From Bryum argenteum (Eukaryota > Streptophyta > Bryopsida > Bryales > Bryaceae): 64,000 nt of DNA. This document shows positions 1 to 12,069 of the stretch, piece after piece. Numbering within the stretch: position 1 is the first letter of the stretch; every line of letters begins with the position of its first letter. The notes beneath the pieces are model-generated. The model saw only the letters and a list, made by a program, of their open reading frames with translations, was not told the origin of the DNA and did not search any database. Location: assembly GCA_037043015.1 (NCBI GenBank), contig CM073329.1:14772648-14836647 (forward strand), written 5' to 3'. Position numbers and translations under genes: made by a program.

Positions 1-992
1 TGAGATTCAAAGTTACTCAAACCTTTAGATCTTGAGAGTCACTCAAAAGCTTCTTAAAACCCCATATAACAAGATCAATCCAATTGATGATAGAAATTGA
101 GATTTAAAAGTTCCTCTGGTTGATTTGCCTACCTAAACAACAACACTGTGAATCTTGAAAAGTGAATGTATTTAGAAACATGATATGAGAAGGTTTAAAT
201 ATTTGATTTAAATATTGTCTTGACTCTAGAGTGCTTACACTGAGATTGTGAACTTCAAGGCCTAAAATATATACCTTTAGGTTTTTTGAGATTGAGCTCA
301 ATGAATGGAAAATACAAATTGATGTAAGGTACATATGGATTACATGTCTTAGATTTTTAATTATCACCACACGATGCTATAAAGCAAAAATGTATTGAAA
401 TTACAAATGCCTAGTAGACTGTTGAGCAACTAAAATGCAAACTTAAAAACCAAGTGGGACAAGAAGTAATATCATACTTTCAGTATTTATGAGTAAGGAT
501 CCTATGGATAAGTATGCAAAATCATATGTAAGTCAAGGCTTATAAACAATGCCTAAAATTACAAGCAAGCATTATGGCAGGCGTTTTGACAAGAATTTTG
601 AGGGGTTATAAAATTGAAATTTTTTATAGTAACCAATGTCAAGAAGTCACTATCATTTTCCAAGAAAGAACCTTCCTAATTTAGATTAATCCAATAAAGA
701 AAGGGAAAGTTATAAAGCATCCACGTAAGGGTATCGCCTGCTAAACTTTCATTTTGGAGTATGGTTTTTTAGTATTCATATTTTAGGGCTCTATTATAAT
801 TGGCCTCTTATCCCAATATTGAAGTTGAATTTCTTAGAAATGTCGATTCATCCCTCTAAATGATCACTACAAGCTTTTATGTATTACTGAACGAGGATGT
901 TATGAGACCCTCGTCTCAAAGTAGTATTGAATGAACATAAATGGGTTCAAAAACCAATATTTATACTTCATGTGTGGATTCTCAATATAACC
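1..992. other. Intergenic, no gene seen
   Basis: This AT-rich stretch has only short open frames on either strand, with no family motif and no splice-consistent exon chain. I see no RNA gene or clear transposon end before the MITE that begins near 993. Confidence 0.5.
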
Positions 993-1242
993 CCAATTCC
1001 GTTAAAGTGGCATTATTCCGGTAAAATGGCACACCTCAACTTTCTGAACTGTAGTTCAAAAACCATGTGATATAACAGAATTTTAAGGTGATATTAGGGA
1101 AAATTAGTGACAATGTATATAAAGAAGTGATATTACAAAAAAAAATTGTGATATTACAGAATATACCATTTTATATGAGCACAAATGTAAGATCCAGTGT
1201 GACAAAATGGCACATGGCATAGTGCCATTTTAACGGAATTGA
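993..1242. mobile_element. MITE with CAATTCCGTTAAA-type inverted ends (copy 1)
   Basis: The left end reads caattccgttaaagtggca. The right end, reverse-complemented, reads caattccgttaaaatggca, giving an inverted repeat of about 20 bp around roughly 250 bp of non-coding sequence. A related, more diverged copy lies at about 29788-29972, with the same right-end block (gtgacaaaatg, then a run ending tttaacgga). There is no clear target-site duplication, so the superfamily is not assigned. Confidence 0.6.
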
Positions 1243-1870
1243 GTTTATATTATCAAGAAATACGAGTATTTTTTAATACCACATGCAAATATTTATAGGT
1301 AGTCTTTGACACGGGCTAGACACCATATTTCCATGAGGAGGATCTTCCCATAACAAGAGTCCCAATGGCCACAAAACCGATGGCTAGTGACCCAATAGAC
1401 AGACAATTGTCGAAACAATTTTAATTTAGAATTGTTAATTTCATAAGGGCTCTCACACGGCTGCCTCACAGGAATCCGTATACATGAATGTAGGTATTCC
1501 AATATATGGAATCCCAATATAAAAACTTGTGTCCACAAAATGAATATAAGGTTACTCGATTTGTATGGGATGCGAGGCCACAAGTTTTTACGAGAGCAAT
1601 AGGTTGGCCATCAAGTGGTGGCAACTCTTATCTACAACACCACCACCATCTTCAAGGTTCCTCCTACCCATAGTCGGTAGGATAATGGGTAGCCATCATA
1701 GTTTAAGTTTACTTGATAAATGATTCTTGTGCACAGATAGAAGGTGTTCTCCTGTGCAAATAGCTCTGTTGAGAAAAAGAAAAGAATAATGGCAGTTGTA
1801 CACGGATGAGTGTCATTCAACTAATATAGAAGGTCCATACAGACACAATATAATCCATAGCTGCACTTAC
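1243..1870. other. Intergenic, 3' side of the minus-strand gene
   Basis: No gene or repeat is recognised. The stretch presumably contains the 3' UTR and terminator of the minus-strand gene whose stop codon is at 1871. Confidence 0.4.
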
Positions 1871-3259
1871 TTAGAGGCGCCAGTCAATGGCTTTGGGTTC
1901 TTTGGGGTCGTCTTTACCTAGAATCTTGAACATGATGGTCTGAGTAGCTCGTTCCATCAGCATCTCTGCACTCTCATTGGCATCTCGCCAATCTTTGCTC
2001 GCTTTCCCCAATGCCACTCTCGCCGATTGTGTCATCTTCGATACCTCCTCCACGCATGAGGAAATTGTGGTTACATTCGGAGTGTAGTCTTTTGGCACCG
2101 TGTAGTATGCTGAATATGCACCCATTTTCTCCTGCACTGTATCATAAGAAGCAGATTTACACCAAGTATCGACTGATTTCGTATGAAATATGCACAATCA
2201 TTTGAAAGAATGGGCTTAGCCAGTCGCACAAACATTGATTTGCGAGCGTTTAGGTCATGAACTTTGAGTTCTTTTGGTTCCATAATGGATCAACCACTCA
2301 TTGCACATGGTGTAACACTAAATGGTTAAAGTACTCACTCAATACAACAAATTGAATTATGTAATGTTGTACTACTTTTATCACCTGAAACTCTTGTACG
2401 CTGCACATGTAGGCATTGACATTGGTGCAAATGGACGTCACTGCCCTTTTGATTGTGTTGTCTCGGTTCGGAAACTCCTCAAACAATTGCCTCTGCAGAT
2501 GCAAACAGTGGCCATAAGTCGGTCCTTCAATGCTGTAAACCCTTAAACGCCAGGCTATACAGATTTGGGCAGCCCGGATCACAACATCTTTTGGACTCGG
2601 GCATCATGAATAGTGCACTTTTTGAACTTGGGCATCATGAATGATCCAATCAATGATGAGCTTGCAACCTCCTACTAGGTTATGTACAACCCCAACCTAC
2701 CTACCACAATCCTTTCAAAGCACAAAATCACTCATACAAATTGTGATTTGAATTCTAAAATTTCACTTTTTGAATGCATCAAAGAAGGTGGCCAATTTGA
2801 CATCAAAATATAAGTGAAAAGTTGAGTTCATTGAGAGCTACAGAGAAGATTCTGTTGGAAAAAGACCCCTTGGGTCACCTAGACGTTTAAGGGTTAATAA
2901 ACTTACACGGTCTTGGATCCAAAACAACCGAAACAATCTCAAACCATCAGAAGAGGGTGGTATCTAGGTGACCGTAACGTTAAACTAGCAAAGGAAGTGG
3001 TAGGTAGAGAAAGGGTGCTAAGAGTTTACTCTTCAGTCGTGGGTTTGACTCACTGCAAACAATTGATGCTACTATCAAGCTCCATGTGCATTGGAATAGA
3101 TTGAAAGAAAAAGGAAACGTTTGTACACAGTACCTTGTCTTCCTGAATCTTGGATTGCATAACAGACAACATCCGCTTCCATTGCTTGTTTGCATTCTCA
3201 AGCTCCTCGCATCTTCGCAGCAGAAACTCCAATTGCTCCTCGTTCACTATCCTTGCCAT
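1871..3259 (-). CDS. Unrecognised small protein, three exons, coiled-coil-like N-terminus
   Basis: Proposed exons on the minus strand are 3259-3134, 2492-2385 and 2131-1871, giving 164 residues. All junctions are phase 0 with GT donors and AG acceptors (ctgcag and gtgcag). Exon 1 (MARIVNEEQLEFLL...) is rich in Glu, Leu and Arg and looks like a helix or coiled coil. Exon 3 is the best-supported coding block and ends with DPKEPKAIDWRL and a stop. I do not recognise the family, and there is no signal peptide or membrane segment. A piggyBac-type MITE (2540-2893) sits inside intron 1. Sequence between exons 2 and 3 includes an open frame starting MEPKELK, but no acceptor joins it in frame, so I left it out; an additional exon there is possible. 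The start is the first ATG of the open frame. Confidence 0.55.
2540..2893. mobile_element. piggyBac-type MITE in an intron (354 bp)
   Basis: The left end is cccttaaacgccagg. The right end, reverse-complemented, is cccttaaacgtctagg. The right flank is TTAA (2894-2897) and the left flank is TAAA (2536-2539), one change from TTAA. CCCT termini with a TTAA target are the piggyBac signature. The interior is non-coding and shares a block around atcacaacatcttttggact with the partial element at 10414. It lies in intron 1 of the minus-strand gene. Confidence 0.65.
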
Positions 3260-4164
3260 TCTTTCACTAACAAATCCCTATTCACGAACGATCCATGAGC
3301 TCGCAACTAAACAATATCGTCATCACTCTCAACAGATTTTCTAACACAAGACTCGCTCCAACAGAGAAACTCAGCAGTCGTAAATGGCCATGGCCAATCC
3401 GACTAACTTCATTTAAAACCCATCGCTGTATCTTTACATGGAAAAAAAACACCATCGAATTATTATGGCACTACTCTCTGAGCACACACACCATTGGGTC
3501 AGAAACTGCAACATTCTCCTGTAGAAAAGTAGCCGTACTGAATCAATGCAAGATCGTTGTGCAGCAAATCGATCAAGAGTTCGTCACAATCGCAAATGAC
3601 TTACCTCGTGTTTGTCTTGTGACGGTTTGATCCGTGATGAAGCAAACGTTGGTTCGGTCCGAGTGATCTTCGCCTCATCGAAGTGAAAGCAGGTATGCAT
3701 TGTCTCGCAAGGCAAGCGTGAACAAACGCTGCACGTACGTCACTACGTCCCCATCAGTCCTTTCCCCATTACCGGCAAACTACTTCATGGTTTGTTGGTG
3801 AGAGATGACATGCCTTTTGGAATGTTAAGTCTCCAAATTGACAACTTTTGTGCGTAAGGTTATGCTATTTTTGTTCGAGATGAGATACGGGTTGTATCCG
3901 TTTTTGAATAGTTTTACGATATCGTATTGAAGGTGGTAGTTTGGATAGAATGAAGAGGTTTTTGAATCCTCGCTCGACCTTGTGAGTAAACTCTTTACAA
4001 ATTGGTTCATATGATCGGTATGTCCTCGACGTGTTTTCATTTCGCGTAACGTTGCTTGTCGGTGGGAAAACATAGTTAGATGGTCTCTTCGGAGAAAAAG
4101 AAATCAAGTGGAATAAAAACTCTATTTGATTCTTGTACGCTGAAGCATTCTTTTATGATTGTAA
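3260..4164. other. Upstream region of the minus-strand gene
   Basis: This is the presumed promoter and 5' UTR of the gene starting at 3259. Several overlapping short open frames exist on both strands without recognisable motifs. No transposon end is seen before the target duplication at 4165. Confidence 0.4.
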
Positions 4165-6419
4165 GTACACTACTAGAATGTTACACTACGAACTACGCCA
4201 AAATCGTAGCTATTTGGTCTGTAAACTACCGAAGACGGCATCCAGAAATTGTAGTAGAAGTTGTAGGCATACGTAATTAAAAATTTCACTACGTTGGGGT
4301 GTAGGTGGAGCTACGTACGGTATTTGGATTGGGAACATTATGTTCCCTTGATCAGCGCGTTCTATCGGGAGTGCTGATTTACAGTTACTGTTGCGGAAGT
4401 CCCGGGGTGGTAATCGCTTTTTATCATTGCCGTAAGAATTATTCTTACTATAGATTGAATTGGCCAAAACTGTTATTTCTATTTTTGGAGTTCACCCTTG
4501 ACAGCCATTTTCCATATTTACTTTCAGTTACAACTGCAGTAACTTTAGTATTTATTTATTACATTGGACATTTACCTCAGATAGACGAGTTTTTCCCAGA
4601 ATGGGATGCAACAATGAGTGGCACGTGTAGCATTTGAAATCTCATTTATGCTAAATTAGTCATTCCTCTGGCGAATAGGGAAGTAACAAGTCAGGTCTTA
4701 GGAGATTTTAATTGGCAGTGCGCAACCATTGATTGTGGTTCTCCTACTTTTTTGGAGTGCAATCATCTTTTAACCATTCTCCCTACTTTCTATTTCGTCA
4801 GTATCTGTAACAACTACAATATCCGTTTTGTATTTACCGATGCCGCAATGAATGAGGGACGATTGGACCATGTTCCATATTATAACATAAAATGCGTCAA
4901 ATACATGCACCAAGAGAAGTCATACTATAGAGCAGTCTTGACCTATACATGACAAAGTGCCAATGGCAAAATTGAAAATAGTCCAGGAGAGCAGTCAACA
5001 AAATGAGAAAGCCTAGTCGAAAGTGCCTCCCCTCAATAGGAGTTGTCTACCTCCTTCATGAGCAAGACTGCGGTATCAGTCATCTGCACACGCAAAAACC
5101 GCTTCCCCATTCTCTATCAGTCTATTCGAAAGCTCAGCGTGGACGACTCCCTCAGTATCACTCAGCATTGCAATAAAAATATCCCAAAAACCCTGAACCC
5201 GGCTACCAAAGAGAGACACTCTGCTTTTCAACTTCAGTTCCACCCTAAGTGTCAGCACTAACAAAGTCGGGAACAATTACTCAAGGTACTTACTCGTCTC
5301 TCTACTTCACTCTCTACTCTCAGTATTAACCGACATTGCTATCTACTTTACTCAGAAAACCATGAAGCACGCAATTGAAGTACCGGAGTGTGCCTTTCAG
5401 CTTCAGTTCCACCCTAAGTGGGAGCTGTAACAACGGGAGCAGCTATCAGTCAAGGTACTAAGTCCTCTCTCTACTTCACTCTTGACTCTCAAAAAGCTAT
5501 ATCTAATCTAAACAAAACCTTGGAAACAAGAGCCTCAAAGTGCTGAGTGTTCACTGAAGCGCGTCGTGGCCTTAAGTCGCTCTCACTAAAATGAACAACC
5601 CCTCAAGAATAGAATGGGCTCTCGCTCCACACTGATGACAAACATGCAGTAAGATAAGAACGACAATAATTTGCACGAATAACTCGCACCGGAAATCGTG
5701 GAAAAGAAGGATTCAAAGACTACGTTGGCGGACTCCGCTCGCTTCCTACAAGGCGATGGACGCAGCGCAGGTGAGGTGATAGGGAAGTGGACGCGGAGGA
5801 AGGCAAAGAACGATGCGTTGAAAGCAGAACCGCAGAGATAGAAAAAACTAAGAGCAAGTGAGAGCAAAAGTGAGAGCAGAACTGCAGAGAGAGGGAAAAC
5901 GCTCACCAACACATAAATGAGCTATCTCAGGAGACCCCTCTCAGTTGAAGGGGGTGGGCGCATCATGATTAGAGCATCATGATTATGGCGTAACATAAAT
6001 ATAAAAGTATTGAGCACACAATTGAGTTTCACCTGTACGTTAAATCGTTGTGGTCCTCATTACTAATGATAGCATATAATACTCATCATGTTGCTTAATT
6101 TGCTTGCACTGGCTCATGGATGTACTTGACGTGGCCAATCCAGAATGTACTTAATAAATTGGATAGTTTTTCATAGTCACTTCTAAGTTCCCAGGAAATG
6201 ATTTCTCTTCTTTTCTGTATGTTTATTTATTTATTTATTTACTTTATTTTGTATACTTTTTTGTCCAGCACATGTCTATATAAATTCCGTATTCCATAGT
6301 TTGAAAATGTGATTTCTGGTTCAGTTAAAAAATTGTGAAGAAGTGTTACTTTGATTAATTTACTCCCAAAATTAATCCCTTAAGTTTTTACTTATATCTT
6401 TTGCATATTATTCTCGAAT

Positions 6420-6722
6420 TTGTATGGGAATCGCACCATGCCTTGTAGACACAAGGTGGTCAATGTCGCACATTGCACTCCAAGCAACTCCATAGATGTA
6501 CCCAACGTCCCAACCTCTAGACCATCACCACCACCGTTTGTTACAACTGCTAGAAAAAGAAGACGGGGGATTGATACGGAAATAGAAGATCAACTTCAAC
6601 AGCCCGAATTCAAGGTGTATTGCCCATGTTGTAAATGTGCAGAGAAAGACAAGCTAAGCATGCAATTCCTATCAATCATTGGTAAACATATCGAACAGTT
6701 TAACATGTCTGATAAGTATTAA
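6420..6722 (+). pseudogene. Possible CACTA transposase N-terminal remnant
   Basis: This 100-codon frame inside the CACTA element contains a basic patch (ARKRRRG) followed by KVYCPCCKCAEKDK. The CPCxxC pattern recalls the transposase-associated zinc domain found at the start of CACTA transposases. The rest does not match anything I know and no catalytic region follows. It may instead be a captured host fragment. Confidence 0.25.
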
Positions 6723-7462
6723 GTGAGTTTCATACCGTCCTCTACGTATTGGTTGACACCTTCAAATATATGTATAATTATTGGATAAATCTCCATATAA
6801 TGAAATATCGCCAAATTCACCAAAAAAGAATAATTATAAAAATTAAAAATTATATAACACTAAGTTTTTAACTCCCTTCTCTTTTAGCTTCTTTCACGAC
6901 GGGGTATCACAGAAATTTTCATTACTGTCAAATTTTCCATCCTTTCCTGTATTCCAACATTGGGGTATGATGTTTTGATAGTGCCCCAAAAATAGTATGT
7001 CTTCTAGGTCTTTAAAAATGTATAATAAAAATACACCGACCTCTTCATTTCACTCCCTGTAGCAGTACCCAAGGAAATACACTTTCTCTAAAATTAGGTG
7101 TATGTAGTTATTTGAGCAATATATGAGGAACAAATTTAGGAGGTTCTGACTGCAGTTCACGTACTACTTTTAATAAAGTAGGATTAGGCTTCCTAAGTGA
7201 ATTGACGGGTTATTTACTATGGAGATTTCCAATATTTCAGAAGAACCTAGAATCCACAGTGAACGATACAACTGAATATGGCAAATACAATCACATTTAT
7301 AGGGTCACATTGAAAGATACGTGGTAACTTTGATGGATGAATGTTAGTATGATCGTCTGTTCAAATAATGTACTAAACATTCAGTGTAATGTGATTCGGT
7401 TCTTCAATGTCTTCAGACCAGAGTTTGTAATTAGTTAAAGGACTAGGTCTTCAAATTCTTAA

Positions 7463-7723
7463 CCCCTAAAGGCCCATGATGTTTTGGGAGCTTGAAATCC
7501 CAACACTGACCACTATGTACTAATGCGGGTACGTCCAATATTTTTGGAAATTTTTGATAACTTCAACCGTAGGATCTTGAAGTAGACTACCATAGGTAGT
7601 AGTGTGAAAATTTTCAACCGTTGGATCATCACTGGATGTGAGATCATAACATTTGAAGTTGACTGTAAATTTTTTTTGGCCTTGACCGTAAAAGCCGAAT
7701 CGGCGGCCGTGGGCCTTTAGGGG
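7463..7723. mobile_element. piggyBac-type MITE nested in the CACTA element (261 bp)
   Basis: The inverted ends cccctaaaggccca and tgggcctttagggg are perfect and are flanked by TTAA on both sides (7459-7462 and 7724-7727). There is no coding capacity. The left-end interior (ttttgggagcttgaaat) is shared with the partial copy at 9367. Because it sits inside the CACTA element, it inserted after that element did, or travelled with it. Confidence 0.85.
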
Positions 7724-9231
7724 TTAAACAATACTCAACCAATGAAATGTACTGGTCTTTTTATTGTTTTTTCATATGCAGATGAGTTTGGTTGGAAAAA
7801 TAAACTGTAATATAAATAATATGTAAGGTAGACGTAGCTTAGAAATGATATATAGTTGCCTAACACCATTTAGGTTTTGTTATGTTCTAGGGTCTGTATG
7901 AGGCGCAACAATTATGTGTAGACCCCGTAGATTTTGATCCTTCCTTCGAGGAAATGACAGATGTAGACCAACCTGATCAATCCCAGGAAGATGTTAATTT
8001 TCATTGAGATGAAGACTTTGTCTTAGAGGAATATATGAATCTTCTGCGTGGATATCATGAAGATGGTGTCCAAGTTAGGAAAGAAATAAGAGAAAATATT
8101 GGACTAAAAGTATTAGATCTCGAATTTGTAGTTAATAAATGTGTGTGATCAACGAAGGCACGCGTGTAGTCTATCTCAGTCACTTTTGTATTTCGATAAA
8201 CCCAATATGCACAGTCGATACTCAAACGTGTTTAAGTATGTGGATATTAACTGTAGTAATATGGCTATAGTAAAACGGATTGGCAATGAAGTTCGAGTTC
8301 TGAATCTTGTTCAAATTCAAACTTTTTACATTTTACCACATCCAAACCTAAGAGTTTGTTCCGGGTAATCGCCTTTTAACTTACTCATTGAAAATGTAAA
8401 TCAAGTGTATGAAATTACTTTAAAATCAAAATGTATTTGATTATTACACTCTCAATATTTTGTACAATATATGAGATTGCAAGCCAAAATCTCATATCAT
8501 TGTCGCAACCGTACACAGCAATAAGCTAATCAAATATTACTTAGGATTGTAGATAGAGTTACATCATGTAGGAATTTCAGCAATTTGTGATATTTTCACC
8601 TCGTGGTTTGGGAATTTGTGATATTTTCACCTCGTGGTTCGGGAATTTGATACAGGAATTCGGGGTTTCAATAAGCCAACTATTTACATGGTTACGTCCG
8701 ATTTTTACTATGCGTCGCAATGCAATAACCCGTGCAAAACTACTCACAGCAATGCCACTATACTTACCTTATATACAATCCATTCTCCGCTTTACCTAGT
8801 CCTACTGCCGAAATCCGCATACTCGGTTCATACTTTAACGCCGCAGATTACGCCTACCATGATTGCAACGAGTAAATATATGAGAACTGCGTGTTCCCGA
8901 GCTAACGTAGTTTGCTGTGAACCAAGTTGCGCGATAACGTAGCTGCGACAGTCCGAAAATCAAGCCCGTCCTACACGTAGCAATTTCTATCGAAAACGAG
9001 GCCAGTGTCTCAAACGTAGCTTCCGGGCCGTAGTTTGCAGTGCAACATTCTAGTAGTGGTAGCGTGTTGCAGTTCACATTTGGACATTTCGGGGATAGAG
9101 ATTAAATTACATCGTAAATGTTTACGGATTCCAATAGAATGCAATTCTCCATCCAACTCATCACAACCACTCAAAAGACTCTTTGACCTTCAATTTTCAA
9201 GTTAAACTTTAAGCCTTGATGTTTGTTACTA

Positions 9232-9234
<3 letters not shown>

Positions 9235-9275
<41 letters not shown>
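9235..9275. repeat. 41-nt T homopolymer
   Basis: This is an uninterrupted run of T. Read on the minus strand it is a poly(A), so it could mark the tail of an old retroposed sequence, but no SINE or LINE body is recognised next to it. Confidence 0.9.
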
Positions 9276-9276
<1 letters not shown>

Positions 9277-9366
9277 ACACATGAGTAATTAGCTAGTGAG
9301 GCTTGATTGGATTCAAAGTGTATCCATTTCGGACATGTGTAGATTATGGAGGTCATTCAATTTTAA

Positions 9367-9582
<216 letters not shown>

Positions 9583-9659
9583 CAACTAAAACCAAATTTT
9601 TATTCTTCTTGGAATATGAAATGAAGTGTTGTTCATACAAAATATACCCCTCTTCTGAC

Positions 9660-10185
9660 AAGAATTCTATAGATGATTAGATGATACAATCAAGCTTTTG
9701 CAAATTGAATACAAGGCTTTTCGACGGAATGTGAGAAGGAGAACACCACTTTAAGCGCTTTAATAACCGAATTAGAGCCCGAGGAGTAGGTGCTTAAAGT
9801 TGAGGATCCAAGAGAGGTGGGCATACCTTTCGGTAGGACTATTCAATACCAAAATTCAGTTTTAGTGTTTAATAGTCATTTGTAAATATATGAGTGTAAC
9901 ATGATGTAACATGATCACTTTCACGTGTTGTGAAAAATATATGATCATTGTTGTTTTTTGATTGATTTCAAGGCCCAAACTATGAAAAACACGATCATGT
10001 TGTGTGTTGAGTGACTTCAAGGCACAAATTACATTTCATGTTTCTTAAACCCTTGACTGAATTGAATATTTATAAGCAACTACCATCCGCCTAGATACCC
10101 TATTCAAATTTTGCAGAGCCACATCCTCATAAGTGAAATGCTGGATCCGTTTGGTCTCATATTGGTTTTCATACTTCAACTACTT
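9660..10185. repeat. Dispersed repeat, copy A (unclassified)
   Basis: This segment is clearly similar, in the same orientation, to about 17985-18355. Shared blocks include gcttttgcaaattg, ttagagc, catacctttcg versus aatgcctttcg, ctagataccctatt and catcct/cttgtaa/taagtgaaatgc. No open frame or terminal repeat is evident, so the element type is unknown. Confidence 0.6.
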
Positions 10186-10413
10186 AATTGGAACATTGAT
10201 TCTTGACATTGGTTCTTGAATGATAATAGCATTCCATTGTTGCTACGAACTCTATCGTAATTATTTCTACCGGTTTCCATTGCTGCTTGACATTGTTCCA
10301 TCGAAAGTGCTTGTATAGTGATCAAAATTCACGAGTTTAATCGTTACCACTACTTTTATTGTGAACATTTCCAACATACTCCATAAATTCGACCACTCAG
10401 CACTTACTCTTAA

Positions 10414-10495
10414 CCCTTAAACGCCCATCGGGTCACATTGTGTTGCAACCCAAAATTGGATCACAACATCTTTTGGACTTGGTCATAATAGACAG
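10414..10495. mobile_element. piggyBac-type left end, truncated before a poly(A) run
   Basis: TTAA (10410-10413) is followed by cccttaaacgcccatcgg and then a block matching the element at 2540 (ggatcacaacatcttttgga). The match stops at the 50-nt A run. No right end is found. Confidence 0.5.

Positions 10496-10545
<50 letters not shown>
10496..10545. repeat. 50-nt A homopolymer
   Basis: This is an uninterrupted run of A between a truncated piggyBac-type left end and a second left-end-like sequence at 10557 (cccctaattatcc). The second sequence resembles the element starting at 63091. Confidence 0.9.
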
Positions 10546-10547
<2 letters not shown>

Positions 10548-10556
10548 GTTTTTTAA

Positions 10557-11849
10557 ACCCCTAATTATCCTTAAAAGTCAAATTGGCTTTTTGTTGTTTC
10601 AGTCACGTTAGACAAAGGTGTTAAATCAATATTTTTGCCTAAGATTTAAACTGAGTGTTTCTTGTACTACAAGGTGTGTGTGCAACCAATTGCAAAGTCA
10701 AATTTCAAATTTAGAATTTCAGCGCACTTTTTAGTTTTCACACCCCAAAGCGGCCAAGATTTAATAATAATAATATTATTATTATTTAATTTTTTGTTTT
10801 TTTAAAAATATATTCATAACCAAATCACTATGCGAAGTCTAAAGTGCACTACGTCAAAATGTATACCAATTCGACAAGGGCAACCCTCAAACTATATAAG
10901 AGCAAGCGTCAAAGTTTGCAAAAATTTCAATTGAAACTTTCGCACTAACTCTGGATGTTACAATCTTGCAAATGATAAACATCCAATGACCAATTTTAGG
11001 AATAGTGACTAAAAATAGGCTTATATATATGATCTTCCAGTTGAAGGTCTAAAACAAGTTAGAAAATCTGGTTCAGACTCTCGGGATATGTAAAGGTAAT
11101 ATCCTAGTTTTGAGGTTTCAAGCTCCACAAAACACACAAGGATTAAGCATTACTTTTTTTGTATTCCACATTTTTCACTTTTCAGGGTCATTAGAAATGC
11201 AACAAAAAAAAAATCTAAAATTCTAAACTTAGAACAAAACTTGATAATAGGAAATCTAATTTTAGTAAATTATTTTAAAATTTTGTATTGTGTGCTCATG
11301 AGGAACTAATTTTCCACACTCCACACACCGCTTTCGCACGCATAAACCTGTAGATATTGCTAAATCGTACATTTCCTTAAATCGCCCACCTTGGATTCTT
11401 GCCTACTTTCTAGATTTCATGTAAAAGGATGTACCTCATGTGCACATGGAGCATGTGAACAGTTTCAGGTAATATGGTACATGTCACTTTACTTTAAATT
11501 TTTACTTATTTTGTTAAAAAAAATTACAAATATAAAAACTTCTTAATTTCTTCATATCTATAATTGAGAAATATTATTTCACATATTTCAAGTTTCCAAC
11601 TATAGTGTAGTCCTTAAATGTACGGATTTAGCATTTGTCTACCTTACCCACCAGGATTTGGGAAACAATTTCATCCTTACTGGCTAATATCTTATAATTT
11701 CCGTGTCCAGTCGGTTTTACGTGAAACTATTTCCGCAATTGTCTCATTTAATGCTGAGAATAGAAAAACTCTTGTAATTTTCATCAATTTTAGCCGGTGT
11801 GTTCAAGAATCAACCGGCTAAGAGGTTATTTCCAGTGGGTGATAATGAA
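10557..11849. other. Repeat-derived AT-rich stretch, no gene
   Basis: The first ~300 bases resemble 63087-63390, with a left end cccctaa followed by similar spaced blocks. The remainder holds only short frames. No coding gene or RNA gene is recognised. Confidence 0.45.
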
Positions 11850-11852
11850 CTA

Positions 11853-12069
11853 CGCTGAATAGGTAGATTAGTGTTAGATTTTTATAAGATTTGAAAATGC
11901 TGTAAGTTTTTACTTTTCATAATAAAAAATTACCAAGAGTATTGATTCCATTACTATGGAAGGATCCCCATCTTGATGAATGTAGAGGGTAAAAATATTG
12001 CAATCCAGTAAAAACTTATAACATGTTTATATAAATTAGTGTATCTAACACTAATCTACCTATTTAGTG
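11853..12069. mobile_element. MITE with long AATAGGTAGATTAGTGTTAGAT ends (copy 1)
   Basis: The left end (gctgaataggtagattag) and the reverse-complemented right end (cactaaataggtagattag) match over about 30 bp, with weaker similarity further in. The right end begins CACTA, suggesting a CACTA-derived MITE, but no clean 3-bp target duplication is present. A second copy is at about 52694-52888. Confidence 0.65.

Larger units (their letters stand above)
4168..9058. mobile_element. CACTA (En/Spm, CMC) DNA transposon with intact ends
   Basis: The left end is cactactagaatgtt. The right end is aacattctagtagtg, a perfect 15-bp inverted repeat beginning CACTA. The element is flanked by a 3-bp duplication, gta, at 4165-4167 and 9059-9061, the length CACTA elements make. 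Subterminal regions carry repeated cgtag/ctacg motifs (about 4185-4320 and 8900-9035), as expected for transposase binding sites. The 4.9-kb interior has no full transposase. Candidate remnants are the 6420-6722 frame, with a CPCCKC motif like the CACTA transposase-associated zinc motif, and an acidic stretch near 7900-8130. A degenerate ~171-bp tandem repeat (from 5222 and from 5393) and a ~30-bp tandem repeat (8583-8645) lie inside. A piggyBac-type MITE is nested at 7463-7723. Confidence 0.9.

Noticed and set aside
2071-2283. Open frame starting MEPKELK between exons 2 and 3 of the first gene
   Set aside because: No acceptor places it in frame, and exon 2 joins exon 3 directly in phase.
5586-5912. 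108-codon hydrophobic minus-strand frame inside the CACTA element
   Set aside because: It reflects a pyrimidine-rich stretch on the minus strand; no homologue recognised.
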